Shown here piece after piece: positions 47,480-49,979 of a DNA stretch of 49,979 nt; positions within the stretch are counted from its first letter, which is position 1; each line of letters opens with the position of its first letter. The position numbers and the translations under genes were made by a program. A model generated the notes under the pieces. The model was given only the letters and a program-made list of their open reading frames with translations. It made no database searches and had not been told where the DNA came from. Source of the DNA: Porticoccaceae bacterium (GTDB taxonomy: Bacteria > Pseudomonadota > Gammaproteobacteria > Pseudomonadales > Porticoccaceae); the NCBI GenBank assembly GCA_902557735.1, contig CACEBC010000014.1, forward strand, positions 1 through 49,979, read 5' to 3'.

Positions 47480-48216
47480 TATAGTTGTTCTGCTAGTTTA
47501 ATGATCCGCAAAAATTCCTCTGACTGCAACGAGGCACCACCTACCAATCCACCATCTATGTCTTTTTCCACGAACATGGCTAAAGAATTTTCGCTATTCA
47601 AGCTCCCGCCATATAAGACTCTTGTCTTAGCGCCCGGGCTGCCCAAACAAGAACGAATAGTTTGATGGACACTTTGCGCTTGCGAGGGCAAAGCTGCTAG
47701 TCCAGTACCTATCGACCAAAGAGGTTCATAGGCTATGATACCCGAACATAGCCCCCCAAGTCCCACTGTTTCTTTTACAGCTGACAACTGCCTGAGGACG
47801 ACCTCTTGAGTTTTGCCCAGATCATGTTGCTCAAGGGACTCCCCGACGCATAATATGGGTGTCAAACCAACATCTAGTGCTGCTGCATACTTATTGGCCA
47901 CCGAAGTTTCAGTTTCACCATGCAATGATCGTCTCTCAGAGTGCCCGACCAGTACGTGGCTGCAACCAACATCAAGCAACATCTCACAACTAATCTCACC
48001 TGTGTTTGCGCCACTCTTTAAAGCAGAGCAATTTTGACCTCCAACCTGTATATTGGCCTTTTGCACTATCCTCGAGACAGCCGATATATGCAGGAAGGGC
48101 GGAAAAATTACTACCTCTGTCTTGCTGTTTTGGATATTTCGTGAAGCTAGTTTGTCTGCCAGATATTCGGCGTCCCTCAACAAACCGTTCATCTTCCAAT
48201 TTCCAGCTACTAACAT
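47479..48216 (-). CDS. tpiA: triosephosphate isomerase
   Basis: 245 residues. LVAGNWKMNG, the catalytic His in LVGHSERR, the catalytic Glu in IAYEPLWSIGTGLAA and the phosphate loop VLYGGSLNSEN are present. It interconverts dihydroxyacetone phosphate and glyceraldehyde 3-phosphate. It sits between glmM and secG in the standard order. Confidence 0.98.
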   Translation of the reverse strand: MLVAGNWKMNGLLRDAEYLADKLASRNIQNSKTEVVIFPPFLHISAVSRIVQKANIQVGGQNCSALKSGANTGEISCEMLLDVGCSHVLVGHSERRSLHGETETSVANKYAAALDVGLTPILCVGESLEQHDLGKTQEVVLRQLSAVKETVGLGGLCSGIIAYEPLWSIGTGLAALPSQAQSVHQTIRSCLGSPGAKTRVLYGGSLNSENSLAMFVEKDIDGGLVGGASLQSEEFLRIIKLAEQL

Positions 48217-48342
48217 TCAACCCACCCATCCAGAGCTCGGTAATGAACCAACATCATCAAGTTACAAATATAAAAAGTATGACCAAACGGGTGGGCGATG
48301 CTACCGCACGTTAGTTAAATATTCAACTATTAAAGAGCGCCA

Positions 48343-49686
48343 TTAAGCGATGGAGCGACGAACAGCATCTGCTATGTCGTCGGCAAGACTTCGTACCAAA
48401 ATTTTATCATCCCCTTCTACCATTACTCTTACAAAGGGTTCAGTACCCGAGGGTCGCAAGAGAATACGACCTTTTCCATTCAATTGTTTTTCTGCGCGGG
48501 CAATTGCCGTTTGAATAGGCTTATTTTTGGCGAGGTCCTTATTTCTTTTCCGAGGCACGTTGACAATCCGTTGGGGAAACTTTGACATACCCTGTTTTGC
48601 GCGGTGCAATTTAACCTCTTGCTGAGCGAGAGCATGAATGACTTGAAGTGCTCCAATAATACCATCACCGGTTGTATTTACATCGCTGCATAGGAGATGC
48701 CCAGATGCTTCTCCTCCCAAACTCCAACCATTCTTAAGCAATGCCTCGATCACATAACGATCTCCAACTTTTGTGCGCTCAAATGGGATTTTCAAATTTG
48801 ATAATGCATGCTCCAAACCAAGGTTTGTCATTAGTGTGCCCGCCACCCCATTACATGCACCCAATACTTTTTTTCGAAAATACGCGAGGATAAAAATCAA
48901 TTCGTCTCCATCAACAATTTCACCTTTATGATCGACCATCATAACCCGATCGCCGTCACCGTCTAGAGCTATCCCAAGATCAGCTTTATTTTCTAACACT
49001 GCATTCTGCAATTTCGACAAATGCATAGAACCGCATTCAGCGTTAATATTAAACCCATCTGGATCCGAGCCGATTGACACAACATCCGCTCCCAGTTCAC
49101 CAAAAACTTTTGGTGCAACACCATAAGTGGCGCCGTTGGCGCAGTCTACAACTAGTCTAAATTCACTTAAACTGAATCCGTTAGGAAGGCTAGCTTTACA
49201 AAATTCAACATAGCGACCTGCAGCATCCGTAATTCGGCTTGCTTTTCCAAGCTGCTCGGAACTGTTAGTATGCAAGGGGTTAGATAGTAAATTTTCGATC
49301 TCTCGCTCAACTTCGTCAGGTAATTTGAACCCGTTGGGCCCAAAGAACTTGATGCCATTGTCATGATAGGGGTTATGGGAAGCGCTGATGACAATACCGG
49401 CGGACGCGCGGAAAGCGCGAGTCAAGTAAGCCACCGCTGGAGTTGGCATAGGGCCAAGCATACCGACGTCAACACCGGCCGCTATCAAACCAGCCTCTAG
49501 AGCAGATTCGAACATATACCCGGACACTCTGGTATCTTTGCCAATTAAAACACGTTTCTTGCCACCAAAATTCTCAGTCAAGACCTTTCCAGCTGCCCAA
49601 CCCAATTTAAGCACAAAATCAGCCGTTATCGGGTATTCGCCCACACGGCCTCGGATCCCATCCGTTCCAAATACTGCTGTCGACAT
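48343..49686 (-). CDS. glmM: phosphoglucosamine mutase
   Basis: 447 residues. [16 protein letters not shown], the phosphoserine loop [20 protein letters not shown], the metal site DGDGDRVMM, the sugar loop GGEASGHLL and [15 protein letters not shown] are all present. It converts glucosamine 6-phosphate to the 1-phosphate for cell-wall synthesis. It lies 12 bp after folP. Confidence 0.98.
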   Translation of the reverse strand: MSTAVFGTDGIRGRVGEYPITADFVLKLGWAAGKVLTENFGGKKRVLIGKDTRVSGYMFESALEAGLIAAGVDVGMLGPMPTPAVAYLTRAFRASAGIVISASHNPYHDNGIKFFGPNGFKLPDEVEREIENLLSNPLHTNSSEQLGKASRITDAAGRYVEFCKASLPNGFSLSEFRLVVDCANGATYGVAPKVFGELGADVVSIGSDPDGFNINAECGSMHLSKLQNAVLENKADLGIALDGDGDRVMMVDHKGEIVDGDELIFILAYFRKKVLGACNGVAGTLMTNLGLEHALSNLKIPFERTKVGDRYVIEALLKNGWSLGGEASGHLLCSDVNTTGDGIIGALQVIHALAQQEVKLHRAKQGMSKFPQRIVNVPRKRNKDLAKNKPIQTAIARAEKQLNGKGRILLRPSGTEPFVRVMVEGDDKILVRSLADDIADAVRRSIA

Positions 49687-49698
49687 TAACGTATCGCT

Positions 49699-49979
49699 TT
49701 ACCTTTCAAAAAAATTCCTAGTGCATCTTAACAGACTTAATGCCTCTCGAGTCTCTTTGACATCATGCACACGCAGCAAAGATGCGCCAGCCTGCGCAGC
49801 GAGAACCGCCATAGTAACACTTCCAATGAGCCTTTGGTCAGGCTTGTTGCCCAAGAGGTCACCAATAAAGCGTTTTCGAGAGACACCAATCAACACAGGA
49901 ACGTCAGTGGCAACAAATTGGTCAATAGCTCTGAAGAGAGTTAGGTTGTGTTGAGTGGTTTTACCAAAGCCAAATCCAG
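49699..49979 (-). CDS. folP: dihydropteroate synthase, 3' end only
   Basis: The open frame continues from the window edge: GFGFGKTTQHNLTLFRAIDQ, LIGVSRKRFIGDLLG and SVTMAVLAAQAGASLLRVHD with the C-terminal VHDV. These are the second half of FolP, which makes dihydropteroate from pABA in folate synthesis. The N-terminal part lies outside the window. An internal start near 49,896 would be wrong. Confidence 0.97.
   Translation of the reverse strand, partial: GFGFGKTTQHNLTLFRAIDQFVATDVPVLIGVSRKRFIGDLLGNKPDQRLIGSVTMAVLAAQAGASLLRVHDVKETREALSLLRCTRNFFER

Overview
The window looks like chromosomal DNA of a free-living, probably marine, gammaproteobacterium. The evidence is the core gene order on the minus strand: folP-glmM-tpiA-secG-tRNA-Leu(GAG), then tRNA-fMet-rimP-nusA-infB-rbfA-truB-rpsO-pnp, then grpE-dnaK-dnaJ-dapB-carA-carB-greA. 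The dapB-carA-carB-greA order is familiar from pseudomonads and relatives. A CGFS glutaredoxin, DjlA, a TonB-dependent receptor, an alternative oxidase and a UGSC-family remnant fit a marine gammaproteobacterium; species-level placement is not possible from this window.

Positions 1-25,450 are compact housekeeping DNA. A CorB/HlyC-family 3' end, a gamma-carbonic-anhydrase-like protein, two divergent Nudix hydrolases and grxD are followed by argD-argF on the plus strand, convergent with greA. Carbamoyl phosphate made by CarAB feeds ArgF (arginine) and pyrimidine synthesis. The heat-shock set grpE-dnaK-dnaJ has sigma32-type promoters before grpE and dnaK. recN is divergent from grpE. The translation and RNA-decay cluster (tRNA-fMet, rimP, nusA, infB, rbfA, truB, rpsO, pnp) runs on the minus strand, with an RNase III-type hairpin before pnp.

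Positions 25,450-47,021 are a variable region of about 21.5 kb lying exactly between tRNA-fMet and tRNA-Leu(GAG), which are normally close neighbours in this cluster. The part next to tRNA-fMet is still mostly intact: djlA, a methyltransferase, an ASCH protein, and an E1alpha/E1beta/lipoyl-carrier operon. The part next to tRNA-Leu is strongly decayed: a frameshifted integrase C-terminus, a sulfatase with three in-frame stops, and a UGSC-family fragment with a TGA at the Sec position. Other remnants are a GDSL hydrolase, a TonB receptor and a HAD hydrolase truncated at one shared breakpoint, and an FAD-oxidase tail. Intact accessory genes include an alternative oxidase, a PQQ-type sugar dehydrogenase, a PEBP-like protein and a lipoprotein.

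Within this variable region, long apparently empty stretches carry a repeated cassette not covered by standard gene calling. It encodes a 24-29 residue hydrophobic protein with a shared upstream motif, a Shine-Dalgarno, a shared CCCACCTATGG motif and a terminator. There are two clear copies and one diverged copy. A separate repeated element of about 110 nt, with hairpins and a terminator, lies upstream of two of these copies. This is the best candidate for an undescribed system here.

Positions 47,022-49,979 return to core genes: tRNA-Leu, secG, tpiA, glmM and the 3' end of folP.
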